Shown: positions 41,701 through 50,963, counted from the stretch's first letter. The stretch is 64,000 bases of DNA from Streptomyces beigongshangae (GCF_019710745.1 NZ_JAHKJW010000016.1:1-64000); one strand, 5' to 3'. Notes: generated by a model not told the origin, from the sequence alone. Program-made: numbers and translations.

Positions 41701-44700
41701 GTGAGTGACGAGCGCGCGCACGAGCACGAGTACCCCACCGGGTCCGGGAGCAGGCCCGGGACCGAGGGGTATCTGCGCTTCCCGCACGTCGGCGGCGGCC
41801 GCCTCTGCTTCGTGGCCGAGGACGATCTGTGGGTCGCCCCCCTCGACGGGACCGGCCGCGCCCGGCGGCTCACCGTCGACCGTACGAAGGTGGGGCACCC
41901 CCGCTTCTCCCCCGACGGACGGCACATCGCGTACACGTCCTGGCGCAGTCTCGTCCCGGAGATCCACCTCGCGCCCGTGGACGGCGGTCCGGCCCGGCGG
42001 CTCACCTACTGGGGCAACGCCGACACCCGGGTCTGCGGCTGGTCGCCCCCCGACCGGGACGGCTCCTGCGACATCCTCGCCGTCGCCTCCCACGGCGAGC
42101 CCTTCTCGTACTTCACCTGGGCCTACAGCGTGCCCGTCGGCGGCGGGCCCGGCCGCAAGCTGCCGTGGGGTCCCGTCTCCGACATCGCCGTCGCCGACAT
42201 TGCCGGCGAACGCAGAACGCTGCTGCTCACCGGTACGCCCCCGCACGAGCCCGCCGCCTGGAAGCGTTACCGCGGCGGTGCCACCGGGCGGCTCTGGCTG
42301 CACGGGCAGCGCCTCCTCGACGGCCTCGGCGGGCATCTGCACGCGCCGATGTTCGTCGGCGGCCGGATCGTCTTCCTCTCCGACCACGAGGGCATCGGCA
42401 ACCTGTACTCGTGCCGGTACGACGGTTCCGGACTGCGGCGCCACACCGACCACGACGCCTTCTACGCCCGGCACGCGTCGAGCGACGGCACCCGGGTCGT
42501 CTACCAGTGCGCGGGCGACCTGTGGACCGTCGACGACCTGTCCCCCGGCGCGCGGCCCCGGCGCCTGGACGTACGGCTCGGCGGTCCGCGCGCGGGGCGG
42601 CGGCCCTACCAGGTGCCGGCCGCCCAGCACGTCGACGGCGTCTCCGTGGACGAGACGGGCCGGGCGAGCGCGGTCGTCGTACGCGGCAGCCTGTACTGGC
42701 TCACGCACCGCGACGGTCCGGCGCGCACCATCGCGGACACGCCGGGGGTCCGCGTCCGGCTGCCGGAGATGCTCGGTCCGGGCGGGCGGGTGGCGTACGT
42801 GACGGACGCGGCGGGCGAGGACGCGGTCGAGATCGCGTACCTGCCGCGGGCGTCGGGCACCCGCGCGCCGCGCCGGCCGGCCTGCGGCGCGCTGGGCCGC
42901 GTCCTGGAACTCGTCGCCGATCCGGCGGGCGAGCGGCTCGCGATCGCCTCGGACGACGGCCGGCTGCTCCTCGTCGACGTGCCCGCCGGGGGAGAAGCTG
43001 CCGCCGGCACCGTCGTGGAGCTCGTCCGGTCCGTCAACGGGCCCGTGCGCGATCTCGCCTTCTCCCCCGACGGTACGTGGCTGACCTGGTCGCACCCCGG
43101 AATCGGCCGCACGCTCCGGCGGATCAGGATGGCGCGGATCCCCGGGCCGGGCGCGCCCGTGATCGTGGACGTCACCAACGGCCGCTTCGAGGACGAGAAC
43201 CCGGTCTTCACCCGGGACGGCCGCTACCTCGCCTTCCTCTCCTGGCGCGGTTTCGACCCGGTGTACGACGTCCACACCGGCGACCTCTCCTTTCCGCTGG
43301 GCTGCCGCCCCTATCTCGTACCGCTGTCCTCGGCGACCCCGTCCCCGTTCGCGCTGACGCCCGAGGGCCGGCCGGCGGCCGGGGGCCTGGACCCGGCCGG
43401 GGACGACACGGGCGCGGGCACCTCCGGTCCGGGCGCCTCCGGCCCGGACGACGGCGGGGGCGACGGCGAGGACGACGGCGAGGACGGCGGCCGGGGCGCG
43501 GCGGGAAGCGCCGTGACCGTCGAGACCGAAGGGCTGGCGAGCCGGGTGACCCCCTTCCCGGTCACGGCTTCCAAGTACTCGGCGCTGTACCCGGTCGCGG
43601 GCGGCGGTCTCGTCTGGCTGCGCTGGCCGATCTCGGGGGCGCTCGGTGAGACCTTCGCCGACCCGGACGACACCAGCGGGCGGCCGACCCTGGAGCACTT
43701 CGACCTCTCCAGGGCGAAGAAGTCCGAACTCGTCGAGGACCTGGACTGGTTCGCGCCCAGCGGTGACGGCAGCCGGCTCGTCGTGGTGGACGAGGGGGAG
43801 CTGCGGGCCGTTCCGTCCACCGAGTCGGGCGACGGCGACACGACCGTCTGGATCGACCTGCGCCGCATCCTGCACGAGGTCGACCCGGCCGCGGAGTGGC
43901 GCCAGGCGTACGCCGAGACGGGCCGCCTCGTCCGGTCCTACTTCTGGGAACCGGGCATGTGCGGCATCGACTGGCCGGGGATCCTGGACCAGTACCGCCC
44001 GCTGGTCGAACGGGTCGCGTCCCCCGACGAGTTCGCGGACCTGCTCCGCGAGGTGCTGGGCGAACTGGGCACCTCGCACGCGTACGTCTCCGCCGCGCGC
44101 CGCGACGAGGGTCCGCCGCACTACCAGCGGCCCCAGGGGCTGCTGGGCGCGAACTTCGTGTGCCGGGACGGCGGCTGGGCCGTCAGGCGCATCCTGCCCG
44201 GCGACTCCTCCGACTCCAAGGCGCGTTCACCGCTGGCCGGTACGGGCATCCGCGAGGGTGCGCTGCTCACGCACGTGGACGGCCGCCCGGTGGACCCGGT
44301 CACCGGTCCGTTCCCGCTGCTCGCGGGGGCGGGCGGTACGACCGTGGAGCTGACGTTCGTGCCGGCGGAGGGCGCGGGACAGGCAGAGGGTGCGGGGCGT
44401 GCAGAGGGTGCGGGGCGTGCGCGCCGGGTCGCGGTGGTTCCGCTCGTCGACGAGCGCCCCCTGCGCTACCAGGACTGGGTGGCCAAACGCCGCGAAGTGG
44501 TACGGCGGCTGAGCGACGGCCGGTGCGGTTACCTGCACATCCCGGACATGGGCGGCTCGGGCTGGGCGCAGTTCAACCGCGACCTGCGCATGGAGGTGTC
44601 GCGCCCCGCGCTCATCGTCGACGTACGCGGCAACGCGGGCGGCCACATCAGCGAGCTGGTCATCGAGACGCTCACCCGTACGGTCATGGGCTGGGACCTG

Positions 44701-45147
44701 ACCCGCAACGCCCAGCCGGTGTCGTACGCGTCCAACGCCCCGCGCGGCCCGGTGGTCGCCCTGGCCGACGAGATGACCTCGTCCGACGGCGACATGATCA
44801 CCGCGGCGTTCAAACTGCTGGGGCTGGGACCCGTGGTGGGCCAGCGGACCTGGGGCGGGGTCGTCGGTATGACCGGCCGCCACGATCTGGGCGACGGGTC
44901 GGTGATCACGGTGCCGATGAACGCGGCCTGGTTCTACGCGTACGGCTGGGACGTGGAGAACCGCGGTGTCACGCCCGACCTGGAGGTGCTGCGCACACCG
45001 CTGGACTGGGCGGAGGGCCGCCACGCCCAGCTGGACGACGCGGTCCGCCTGGCCCTGACCCTCCTGGCCACGCACCCCGCCGCCACCCCGCCCCCCTGCA
45101 CGGACGTCCCCGACCGGTCCCGTCCCGCCCTGCCGCCCCGCCCTTGA
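41701..45147 (+). CDS. Tricorn-type S41 protease
   Basis: 1148 residues, close to archaeal Tricorn length. Residues ~25-560: two beta-propellers with FSPDGRHIAYTSWR, FVAEDDLWVAPLDG, FSPDGTWLTWS and FTRDGRYLAFLSW blades, split by a Gly/Asp-rich insert near 570-600. Then the C1 domain with active-site GTSHAYVSA, a PDZ domain (REGALLTHVDGRPVDPV), and C2 with ALADEMTSSDGDMITAAFK (nucleophile Ser1028) and QRTWGGVVG; ENRGVTPDLEV carries the expected Glu. It degrades peptides after proteasome or other proteases. The GTG at 41701 has a weak ribosome site. A 18-base repeat (GAGQAEGAGRAEGAGRA) lies in the PDZ-C2 linker. Confidence 0.92.
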   Translation: MSDERAHEHEYPTGSGSRPGTEGYLRFPHVGGGRLCFVAEDDLWVAPLDGTGRARRLTVDRTKVGHPRFSPDGRHIAYTSWRSLVPEIHLAPVDGGPARRLTYWGNADTRVCGWSPPDRDGSCDILAVASHGEPFSYFTWAYSVPVGGGPGRKLPWGPVSDIAVADIAGERRTLLLTGTPPHEPAAWKRYRGGATGRLWLHGQRLLDGLGGHLHAPMFVGGRIVFLSDHEGIGNLYSCRYDGSGLRRHTDHDAFYARHASSDGTRVVYQCAGDLWTVDDLSPGARPRRLDVRLGGPRAGRRPYQVPAAQHVDGVSVDETGRASAVVVRGSLYWLTHRDGPARTIADTPGVRVRLPEMLGPGGRVAYVTDAAGEDAVEIAYLPRASGTRAPRRPACGALGRVLELVADPAGERLAIASDDGRLLLVDVPAGGEAAAGTVVELVRSVNGPVRDLAFSPDGTWLTWSHPGIGRTLRRIRMARIPGPGAPVIVDVTNGRFEDENPVFTRDGRYLAFLSWRGFDPVYDVHTGDLSFPLGCRPYLVPLSSATPSPFALTPEGRPAAGGLDPAGDDTGAGTSGPGASGPDDGGGDGEDDGEDGGRGAAGSAVTVETEGLASRVTPFPVTASKYSALYPVAGGGLVWLRWPISGALGETFADPDDTSGRPTLEHFDLSRAKKSELVEDLDWFAPSGDGSRLVVVDEGELRAVPSTESGDGDTTVWIDLRRILHEVDPAAEWRQAYAETGRLVRSYFWEPGMCGIDWPGILDQYRPLVERVASPDEFADLLREVLGELGTSHAYVSAARRDEGPPHYQRPQGLLGANFVCRDGGWAVRRILPGDSSDSKARSPLAGTGIREGALLTHVDGRPVDPVTGPFPLLAGAGGTTVELTFVPAEGAGQAEGAGRAEGAGRARRVAVVPLVDERPLRYQDWVAKRREVVRRLSDGRCGYLHIPDMGGSGWAQFNRDLRMEVSRPALIVDVRGNAGGHISELVIETLTRTVMGWDLTRNAQPVSYASNAPRGPVVALADEMTSSDGDMITAAFKLLGLGPVVGQRTWGGVVGMTGRHDLGDGSVITVPMNAAWFYAYGWDVENRGVTPDLEVLRTPLDWAEGRHAQLDDAVRLALTLLATHPAATPPPCTDVPDRSRPALPPRP

Positions 45148-45180
45148 GCCCGCCCGCCCCGACGAGGCGACGGCAGAGAA

Positions 45181-45217
45181 ACGTGGGGTGCCCCGGAGAA
45201 GCAGGGACACCCCACGT
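45181..45217. terminator. Hairpin between protease and PER/SER gene
   Basis: ACGTGGGGTG / CACCCCACGT perfect arms with further pairing inside. Confidence 0.8.
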
Positions 45218-45250
45218 CGGTTCCGGCCGGGGCCGGACGTCAGCGCAGGC

Positions 45251-45571
45251 TCAGACCTCGAAATCTTCCAGCCGCTCCCGCACACCCGCTTGGCGCCGCG
45301 CCCCCTCGGACGGCACCCGACGCTCAATGCGCTCGGGCCGCTCGGCCCGCTCGGAGCGTTCAGGACGCTCGGACCGCTCGGACCGCTCGGAGCGTTCAGG
45401 ACGCTCGGACCGCTCCGGCCGCTCACGGTCCGGACGCTCCGAGCGCTCCGGACGCTCGCGCTCGGGCATCTGCCCGCGCTCGTTCATCTCGTCGCGGCGC
45501 TCACCGAACTTCTGCTTCGCGTTGCGCTGGAAGTCGTCGGGCTTGTCCTGGAACTGGTCCTTCACGGTCAT
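45251..45571 (-). CDS. Disordered charged repeat protein (PERSER repeats)
   Basis: 106 residues, no hydrophobic segment. The N-terminus MTVKDQFQDKPDDFQRNAKQ looks like a short helical domain; residues ~38-85 are tandem RPERSER/RSERPER units encoded by nine- and eighteen-base repeats (45320-45470). The rest is also highly charged, ending LEDFEV. The ATG at 45571 follows AGGAGT, so it is translated. Function unknown; similar start sequences occur in stress-related small actinobacterial proteins, but I cannot name the family. Confidence 0.72.
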   Translation of the reverse strand: MTVKDQFQDKPDDFQRNAKQKFGERRDEMNERGQMPERERPERSERPDRERPERSERPERSERSERSERPERSERAERPERIERRVPSEGARRQAGVRERLEDFEV

Positions 45572-45650
45572 GGGTCCACTCCTGTTTGTGGATGAGGGGG
45601 TCGGACCCGATCAGAGTGACACGCCCGGACATAACGCGCATTTCGCACAG

Positions 45651-46613
45651 TCACGATCGGTGACGCACGGTGTCGACCGCCGTGCCGGGCGCCGTGCCGG
45701 GCCTTGTGCCGGCCACCGCGTCGCCCGCCGCGTCGCCCGTCGCGCCACGCGCGCTCTCGTCGGCCGCGCCGCCGGCCCCGACGAGCCCCGTCCCCACGTT
45801 CGAGAGCCGCGGCGCGAACCGCCGCATCTCCCGCTGCCCGACCGTCCCGATGAGCGCCGGGAGGTACCCGCGCACCCCCTGCATCCCCCGCAGCCACCAC
45901 TGCCCGTACACATGGGCGGCCCGCCGCTCGATCCCGGCCACGAGCCGGTCGACGGCCGGCCCGAGCGGGTACGTCCGGTTGGCGGGCCACGGCAGCCGCT
46001 GCCGCAACTCCCGCATGACGTCGTCCTGGTCGGCCCCGCGCACCATGTCCGTGTCGGTCCACGACAGGTACCCGACCCCCACCCGTACGCCCCGGTACCC
46101 GACCTCGGCCCGCAGACTGTGCGCGTACGCCTCGACGCCCGACTTGGACGCGCAGTACGCGCTCATCATCGGCGCGGGCGTGATCGCGGCGAGCGAGGCG
46201 ATCTGCAGCAGGTACCCGCGGCTCTCCATGAGCGCGGGCAGGAAGGCCCGGGCGGTGACGGCCGACCCGATGAGGTTCACCTCGACGACCCGCCGCCAGG
46301 CCACCGGATCGGAGTCGACGAAGGGGCCGCCGTTGGCGACACCCGCGTTGGCGACGACGATGTCGACCTTGCCGAACCGCTCCTTCACCTCCCGCGCGAC
46401 CTCCGCCATCGCCTCGTGGTCGGTGACGTCGGCGTGCCAGTACCCGCTCTCGCCGTGCAGCCGCTCGGCGACGCCCTTCAGCTCCGCCGGTTCCAGACCG
46501 ACGAGCGCGACCGTGGCGCCGCGGGCGGAGAGCTTGCGGGCGAGGAGTTCCCCGACGCCCCGCGCGGCCCCCGTGACGACGGCGACCTGTCCTTCGAGAC
46601 CGGCCCTGTTCAT
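45651..46613 (-). CDS. Short-chain dehydrogenase/reductase (SadH-like)
   Basis: 320 residues, NAD(P)-dependent classical SDR. Cofactor loop VVTGAARGVGELLARKL near residue 13, NAG motif VANAGVANGG near residue 88, catalytic Ser in LQIASLAAI and YxxxK as YCASKSGVEAYAHSLRAE near residue 153. The C-terminal ~35 residues are a Gly/Ala/Thr/Asp-rich tail. The ATG at 46613 overlaps the hydrolase stop as ATGA. It is third gene of a BVMO - hydrolase - SDR operon in the same order as mycobacterial mymA-lipR-sadH. Confidence 0.92.
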   Translation of the reverse strand: MNRAGLEGQVAVVTGAARGVGELLARKLSARGATVALVGLEPAELKGVAERLHGESGYWHADVTDHEAMAEVAREVKERFGKVDIVVANAGVANGGPFVDSDPVAWRRVVEVNLIGSAVTARAFLPALMESRGYLLQIASLAAITPAPMMSAYCASKSGVEAYAHSLRAEVGYRGVRVGVGYLSWTDTDMVRGADQDDVMRELRQRLPWPANRTYPLGPAVDRLVAGIERRAAHVYGQWWLRGMQGVRGYLPALIGTVGQREMRRFAPRLSNVGTGLVGAGGAADESARGATGDAAGDAVAGTRPGTAPGTAVDTVRHRS

Positions 46614-47545
46614 ACGCCCTCCTTGTTCGCCCTGCTCGTCGCGTACGTGGTGACCAGGTGCCGTATCCGGGCGGTGACCAGGTCGGGGGCCTCCACCGGG
46701 GTCATGTGCCCGATCCCGGGCAGCTCGGTGGAGCCGACGCAGTCCGGGAGCGCGGCGACCAGCGAGCGCGCGTGCACGGCGGGCGTCAGCCGGTCGGCCG
46801 TGCCCACCACGACCTCGGTCGGCACGGTCAGCTCCCGTACCGCGTGGTCGAGGTCGAGCAGGTCGAGCACCTTCGACCAGGAGTGCCGCACCCGCCGGGG
46901 GCACGCGTGCACGATCCGCGCGCACGCCTCGACCATCGCCGGCGCCGAACCCGGGCCCATCGTCCCGTACCTGAGGATCCGGCGGGCGAGCGGTGTGACG
47001 GGCCCGAGCGGCGCCCGCGACCCGAGGACCCTCTTGGTGAGCCAGGTCCGCGTCCGCCCCGCCCGCATCGGCAGTATCAGCGACTCGGCGACCAGCCGCG
47101 AACTGCCCGTGCTGCACAGCAGTACGGCGGCGGCGTGTTCCCGGAACCCGGCCCGTCCGGACGCGGCGATCAGCGTCATCCCGCCCATGGAGTGCCCGGC
47201 CAGGACCGCCTTCTCGCCCGGTGCGAGGGTGGCCGCCAGTACCGCCTCCAGGTCGTCGGCGAGCGCGTCCGTACTGCACACGGGGTTGGCCGGACTGCGC
47301 CCGTGCCCCCGCTGGTCGTACACGATCACCCGGTGGTCGGCGGCCAGGGCCCGTATCTGCGCGGCCCAGAAGGCGGTCGAGCACGTCCAGCCGTGCGCGA
47401 GGACCACCGCGGGGGCGGCCGGGTCGTCCGCGGCTCCGTGCACCTCGACGTGCAGCCGCGCCCCGTCGGCGGAGACCGCCGTCAGCTCGCGCGCGGCGGT
47501 GGGCGGCGCGTAGGGGCCGGAGACTTCCTTCGTCAGTCGGCTCAT
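46610..47545 (-). CDS. Alpha/beta hydrolase (LipR-like esterase)
   Basis: 311 residues. Oxyanion region VVLAHGWTCSTAFW near residue 46, nucleophile elbow LAGHSMGGMTL (Ser near residue 118), acid in VVVGTADRLTPAVHARSL, and catalytic His in PGIGHMTPVEAPD. The ATG at 47545 overlaps the monooxygenase stop as ATGA. It would hydrolyse the ester or lactone made by the upstream Baeyer-Villiger enzyme; that pathway order is inference. Confidence 0.92.
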   Translation of the reverse strand: MSRLTKEVSGPYAPPTAARELTAVSADGARLHVEVHGAADDPAAPAVVLAHGWTCSTAFWAAQIRALAADHRVIVYDQRGHGRSPANPVCSTDALADDLEAVLAATLAPGEKAVLAGHSMGGMTLIAASGRAGFREHAAAVLLCSTGSSRLVAESLILPMRAGRTRTWLTKRVLGSRAPLGPVTPLARRILRYGTMGPGSAPAMVEACARIVHACPRRVRHSWSKVLDLLDLDHAVRELTVPTEVVVGTADRLTPAVHARSLVAALPDCVGSTELPGIGHMTPVEAPDLVTARIRHLVTTYATSRANKEGV

Positions 47546-49137
47546 GCCTCCGCCTCGGCCTTCTCGTCGGACTTCCGCTCGGCCTTCTCCTCGGCGCGGC
47601 GGGCGGGGTGCGCGGTCGCCTCCGGCACGGACACGGGTACGGGGTCCGGCGCGGCCGGTGCCGGTGCCGGTGGGCGGATCAGGTCGTACTCCGTCAGGTC
47701 GACGCGCCGGGTGGCGCCGCGGAACTCCGTGGTCGTCCCCGGCCAGACCGTCGTGTTGACGCCGTTCTCGTCGAGGTACCAGCTGGTGCAGCCGCCGGTG
47801 GACCAGACCGTGCGCTTCATGCGCTCCTGGACACGGCGGTTCCAGGCGTCGACCGCTTCGGGCCGCGCGTCGAGGGCGGCGCGTCCGCCGAGCGCGTCCA
47901 GCTGCCGTACGTAGTCGGCCAGGTAGTTCAGCTGGGACTCGATCATCAGGATCATGCTGGAGTTCCCGAGGCCCGTGTTGGGCCCGATGATCGTCATCCA
48001 GTTGGGGAAGCCGGCCGCGGTCGCGCCCCGCAGCGCCTTCATCCCGGACGACCACGCCTCGGCGAGCGTCCTGCCCCCGGCGCCGACGACCCGCTCCGCG
48101 ATGGGCATGTCGGTCACGTGGAAGCCCGTACCGAAGACGATCGCGTCGACCTCGGCCTCGCTGCCGTCGGCGGCGACGGCGGTGGAGCCGCGGATCTCGC
48201 GCAGTCCGCTCGCGACCACGTCCACATTGGGCTGTGCGAGGGCCGGGTAGTACGTGCTGGACAGCAGGATGCGCTTGCAGCCGATGCGGTAGTCCGGGGT
48301 GAGCCTGGCCCGCAGCGCCGGGTCCTTGACCGCCCGGAACATGTTCCGCCTGGCGAGCTGCTCGACCACGCCCAGCGCGTCGGGATACTTCGTGAACGCG
48401 TGCACCTGGAGCTCCCGGATGCCCCACAGGAGGCCGCGCCGGAGCTTGGCGGTGGCGGGGAGCGCCCGGTGCAGCGACCGCTCCGCCCCGCTGACGGGCC
48501 GGTCCATGCGCGGCATCACCCAGGGCGGGGTGCGCTGGAAGAGGGTGAGCTTCGCGACCTCGGGCTGGATCGCCGGCACGATCTGGATGGCCGAGGCGCC
48601 GGTGCCGACCATCGCGACGCGCTTGCCGCGCAGGTCGTAGTCGTGGTCCCAGCGGGCCGAGTGGAAGACCTTGCCGGGGAACGTGTCGAGCCCCGGGACG
48701 TCCGGCACCTTCGGGTCGGAGAGTGGTCCGGTGGCGGACACGACGAGGTCGGCGGAGAGGGTTCCGCTGCTGGTCTCGATCACCCAGCGCAGCCGCTCGG
48801 CGTCCCAGGTCATCAGCTTGACCTCGGAGTCGAACCGCAGGTGCGGCCGCAGCCCGAAGACGTCGGCGACGTGCTCCAGGTAGGCCCGGATGTGCTGCTG
48901 CCCGGAGAAGGTGCGCGGCCACTCGGGGTTGGGCGCGAACGAGAAGGAGTACAGGTGGGAGGGCACGTCGCAGGCGCAGCCCGGATAGCTGTTGTCCCGC
49001 CAGGTCCCGCCCACGCTGCCGGCCCGTTCCAGGACGACGAAGTCGGTGACGCCCTCGCGGCGCAACCGCACGGCGGCGCCCAGCCCTCCGAAACCGGAGC
49101 CGATCACCGCCACCCGTACATGTTCGTGCTCGGTCAT
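47542..49137 (-). CDS. Baeyer-Villiger-type flavin monooxygenase (MymA-like)
   Basis: 531 residues. N-terminal FAD motif VAVIGSGFGGLGAAVRL, the BVMO fingerprint FPGKVFHSARWDHD near residue 157, and the second Rossmann motif RVAMVGTGASAIQIVPAI near residue 173. It inserts one oxygen from O2 next to a ketone with NADPH. The tail (from ~500) is low-complexity charged Ala/Glu/Lys. The ATG at 49137 heads the three-gene operon and lies 28 bases from the palindrome at 49165-49184. Confidence 0.93.
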   Translation of the reverse strand: MTEHEHVRVAVIGSGFGGLGAAVRLRREGVTDFVVLERAGSVGGTWRDNSYPGCACDVPSHLYSFSFAPNPEWPRTFSGQQHIRAYLEHVADVFGLRPHLRFDSEVKLMTWDAERLRWVIETSSGTLSADLVVSATGPLSDPKVPDVPGLDTFPGKVFHSARWDHDYDLRGKRVAMVGTGASAIQIVPAIQPEVAKLTLFQRTPPWVMPRMDRPVSGAERSLHRALPATAKLRRGLLWGIRELQVHAFTKYPDALGVVEQLARRNMFRAVKDPALRARLTPDYRIGCKRILLSSTYYPALAQPNVDVVASGLREIRGSTAVAADGSEAEVDAIVFGTGFHVTDMPIAERVVGAGGRTLAEAWSSGMKALRGATAAGFPNWMTIIGPNTGLGNSSMILMIESQLNYLADYVRQLDALGGRAALDARPEAVDAWNRRVQERMKRTVWSTGGCTSWYLDENGVNTTVWPGTTTEFRGATRRVDLTEYDLIRPPAPAPAAPDPVPVSVPEATAHPARRAEEKAERKSDEKAEAEA

Positions 49138-49164
49138 CCCGATGCCTCCATGCCGCGTACGACC

Positions 49165-49184
49165 GCGCCAGTGAACACTGGCGC
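49165..49184. promoter_or_regulatory. 20-bp perfect palindrome in BVMO/MerR divergent region
   Basis: GCGCCAGTG-AA-CACTGGCGC. A looser dyad CGTACCG (49207-49213) / CGGTACG (49247-49253) lies closer to the MerR gene. One or both may be operators for the MerR protein. Confidence 0.6.
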
Positions 49185-49268
49185 AATGGGGAGACTAGAA
49201 CAGCTCCGTACCGATGGGTAGGGGTCGCACGCAGGAAAGTTACCGACGGTACGACATAGGGTGCCGGT

Positions 49269-49916
49269 GTGGCGGACAAGCGGGAGTACCGAATGGAGGA
49301 GCTGGCCAGGGAGGCCGGCATCACCGTGCGCACCCTGCGCTTCTACCGCGAGCGGAAGCTGATACCGCCCCCGCGCCGCGAGGGCCGGATCGCCTGGTAC
49401 GACGAGGACCACCTCGCCCGCCTGCGCACGATCGCCGCCCTCCTGGAGCGCGGCCACACGCTGAGCGGCATCGCCGAACTGGCCGAGGCGTTCGACCACG
49501 GCCGCGACGTGGGCGAGCTGCTCGGCCTCGGGGCGCCGACCGAGGAGACACCCGTGCGGCTCTCCCCCGAGGAACTGGCCGACGTCTTCGCGGGCCAGGC
49601 GACCCCGGAGAACCTCGCCGCGTCCCTGGACCTCGGTTACCTCGCCACCGACGGCACGGACATCGTCCACATCAGCCGCCGGCTCCTGGAGACCTCGGCG
49701 GCCCTGGTCCGCGAGGGCGTCCCGCTGGCGGACATCCTCGCCGCCGCCCGCCGCGTCCGCGAACACGCCGACGCCCTGGCCGAGCTGTTCACCGGTCTGG
49801 TCCTCACCGCGGACCGCACCCAGGAGGACCTGCGACGCCTCAGGCCCCTGGCGAAGAGCGTGGTGGAGGCGGAGCTGTCGATGGCCCTGGACCGGCGACT
49901 GCAGAAGCGGCCGTAG
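49269..49916 (+). CDS. MerR-family regulator of the BVMO operon
   Basis: 215 residues. MerR HTH: YRMEELAREAGITVRTLRFY, RERKLIPPPRREGRIAWYDE, then ATPENLAASLDLGYL-type C-terminal helices with no Cys clusters. GTG 49269 stands seven bases after TAGGGT (a -10-like hexamer) and has no ribosome site, so a leaderless mRNA is likely. Divergent from the BVMO operon; regulation of it is inferred from position. The stop codon begins a 40-bp tandem repeat. Confidence 0.92.
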   Translation: MADKREYRMEELAREAGITVRTLRFYRERKLIPPPRREGRIAWYDEDHLARLRTIAALLERGHTLSGIAELAEAFDHGRDVGELLGLGAPTEETPVRLSPEELADVFAGQATPENLAASLDLGYLATDGTDIVHISRRLLETSAALVREGVPLADILAAARRVREHADALAELFTGLVLTADRTQEDLRRLRPLAKSVVEAELSMALDRRLQKRP

Positions 49917-50000
49917 CTCCTACGAGCCGCAGCCCCTACGACCGGAGCGGCCGTAGCTCCTACGAGCCGTAGCTCCTACGACCGGGGCGACCGTAGCCCC
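49911..50000. repeat. 40-bp tandem repeat starting at the MerR stop
   Basis: Unit CCGTAGCTCCTACGAGCCGC... occupies 49911-49950, a near-exact second copy 49951-49990, and ten bases of a third. The TAG stop codon is in the first unit. The 121-base gap to xth is otherwise empty. Confidence 0.9.
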
Positions 50001-50037
50001 CGCGCCCGCGCCCGCTCCCGCGGTCGCCGGTCCGCCT

Positions 50038-50841
50038 TCACGGGCCGTAGACCACGGTGACCGGCGCGTGGTCGGACCAGCGCTCCCCGTGGGTCGCCGC
50101 CCGCTCCACGTACGCCTCGACGGCGCGGGCCGCGAGGCCGGGCGTGGAGATCTGGTAGTCGATCCGCCACCCCGAGTCGTTGTCGAAGGCCCGCCCCCGG
50201 TAGGACCACCACGAGTAGGGCCCCTCCACGTCCGGGTGCAGCGCGCGGACGACGTCCACGTACCCGCCGTCCGCCGCGTCGAGGACCTGCCCCAGCCAGG
50301 CCCGCTCCTCCGGCAGGAAGCCGGAGCTCTTCTGGTTGGCCCGCCAGTTCTTGAGGTCCGCGGGCCGGTGGGCGATGTTCCAGTCGCCGCACACCACGAC
50401 CTCGCGCCCGTCGGCGGCGGCCCGCTCGCGCAGATCCTTCAGATAGACCTGGAACTCGCCCATGAACCGGATCTTCTCGTCCTGGCGCTCGGTACCGACC
50501 TCGCCGGAGGGCAGATAGAGGCTGGCGACGGTGACGCCGGGCAGGTCCGCCTCGACATAGCGCCCGCTGCCGTCGAACTCGGCGGACCCGAAACCGACCT
50601 GGACGCGATCGGGCTCGCGGCGCGTGCAGAGGGAGACCCCGGCCCGCCCCTTCGCGGCGGCGGGCGCGTGCACGACGTGCCACCCTTCCGGCTGCCGTAC
50701 GCCCTCCGGGAGCTGCTGCGGCTCGGCGCGCACCTCCTGGAGGCACAGCACGTCGGCGGACGTCTCCGCCAGCCACTCCACGAAGCCCTTCTTGGCGGCG
50801 GCACGGAGCCCGTTCACGTTCACAGAGGTCACAGTCAGCAC
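50038..50841 (-). CDS. xth: Exodeoxyribonuclease III / AP endonuclease
   Basis: 267 residues, Mg-dependent DNA repair nuclease. Motifs: VTSVNVNGLRAAAKKGFVEW at the N-terminus, LQEVRAE (metal Glu) near residue 36, GDWNIAHRPADLKNW near residue 151, and C-terminal SDHAPVTVVYG with catalytic Asp-His. It removes 3' blocks and nicks abasic sites. GTG 50841 chosen (VLTVTSVNVNG); GTG 50832 is an alternative. Confidence 0.94.
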   Translation of the reverse strand: MLTVTSVNVNGLRAAAKKGFVEWLAETSADVLCLQEVRAEPQQLPEGVRQPEGWHVVHAPAAAKGRAGVSLCTRREPDRVQVGFGSAEFDGSGRYVEADLPGVTVASLYLPSGEVGTERQDEKIRFMGEFQVYLKDLRERAAADGREVVVCGDWNIAHRPADLKNWRANQKSSGFLPEERAWLGQVLDAADGGYVDVVRALHPDVEGPYSWWSYRGRAFDNDSGWRIDYQISTPGLAARAVEAYVERAATHGERWSDHAPVTVVYGP

Positions 50842-50887
50842 CCGGGCACGATACCGGCACACTGGAGGAGCGCCTCGCGCCCGTCCA

Positions 50888-50935
50888 CCTTCGCCTCCAC
50901 CCTCGCCTCCACCCTCGCCTCCACCCTCGTTCCGA
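50888..50935. repeat. 12-bp tandem repeat upstream of the GNAT gene
   Basis: About four units of CTCGCCTCCACC, first and last degenerate, directly before the GNAT promoter. Confidence 0.85.
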
Positions 50936-50963
50936 CCGATTCGATAGAAATACGATACTCAGC

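Noticed and set aside
40954..44121. 1055-codon minus-strand open frame across the Tricorn protease and tetR
   Set aside because: Only the last 196 codons (tetR) are protein-like; the rest is antisense to the protease.
43896..47513. 1200-codon plus-strand frame spanning several genes
   Set aside because: Antisense or out of frame to clearly coding genes, compositionally shadow-like.
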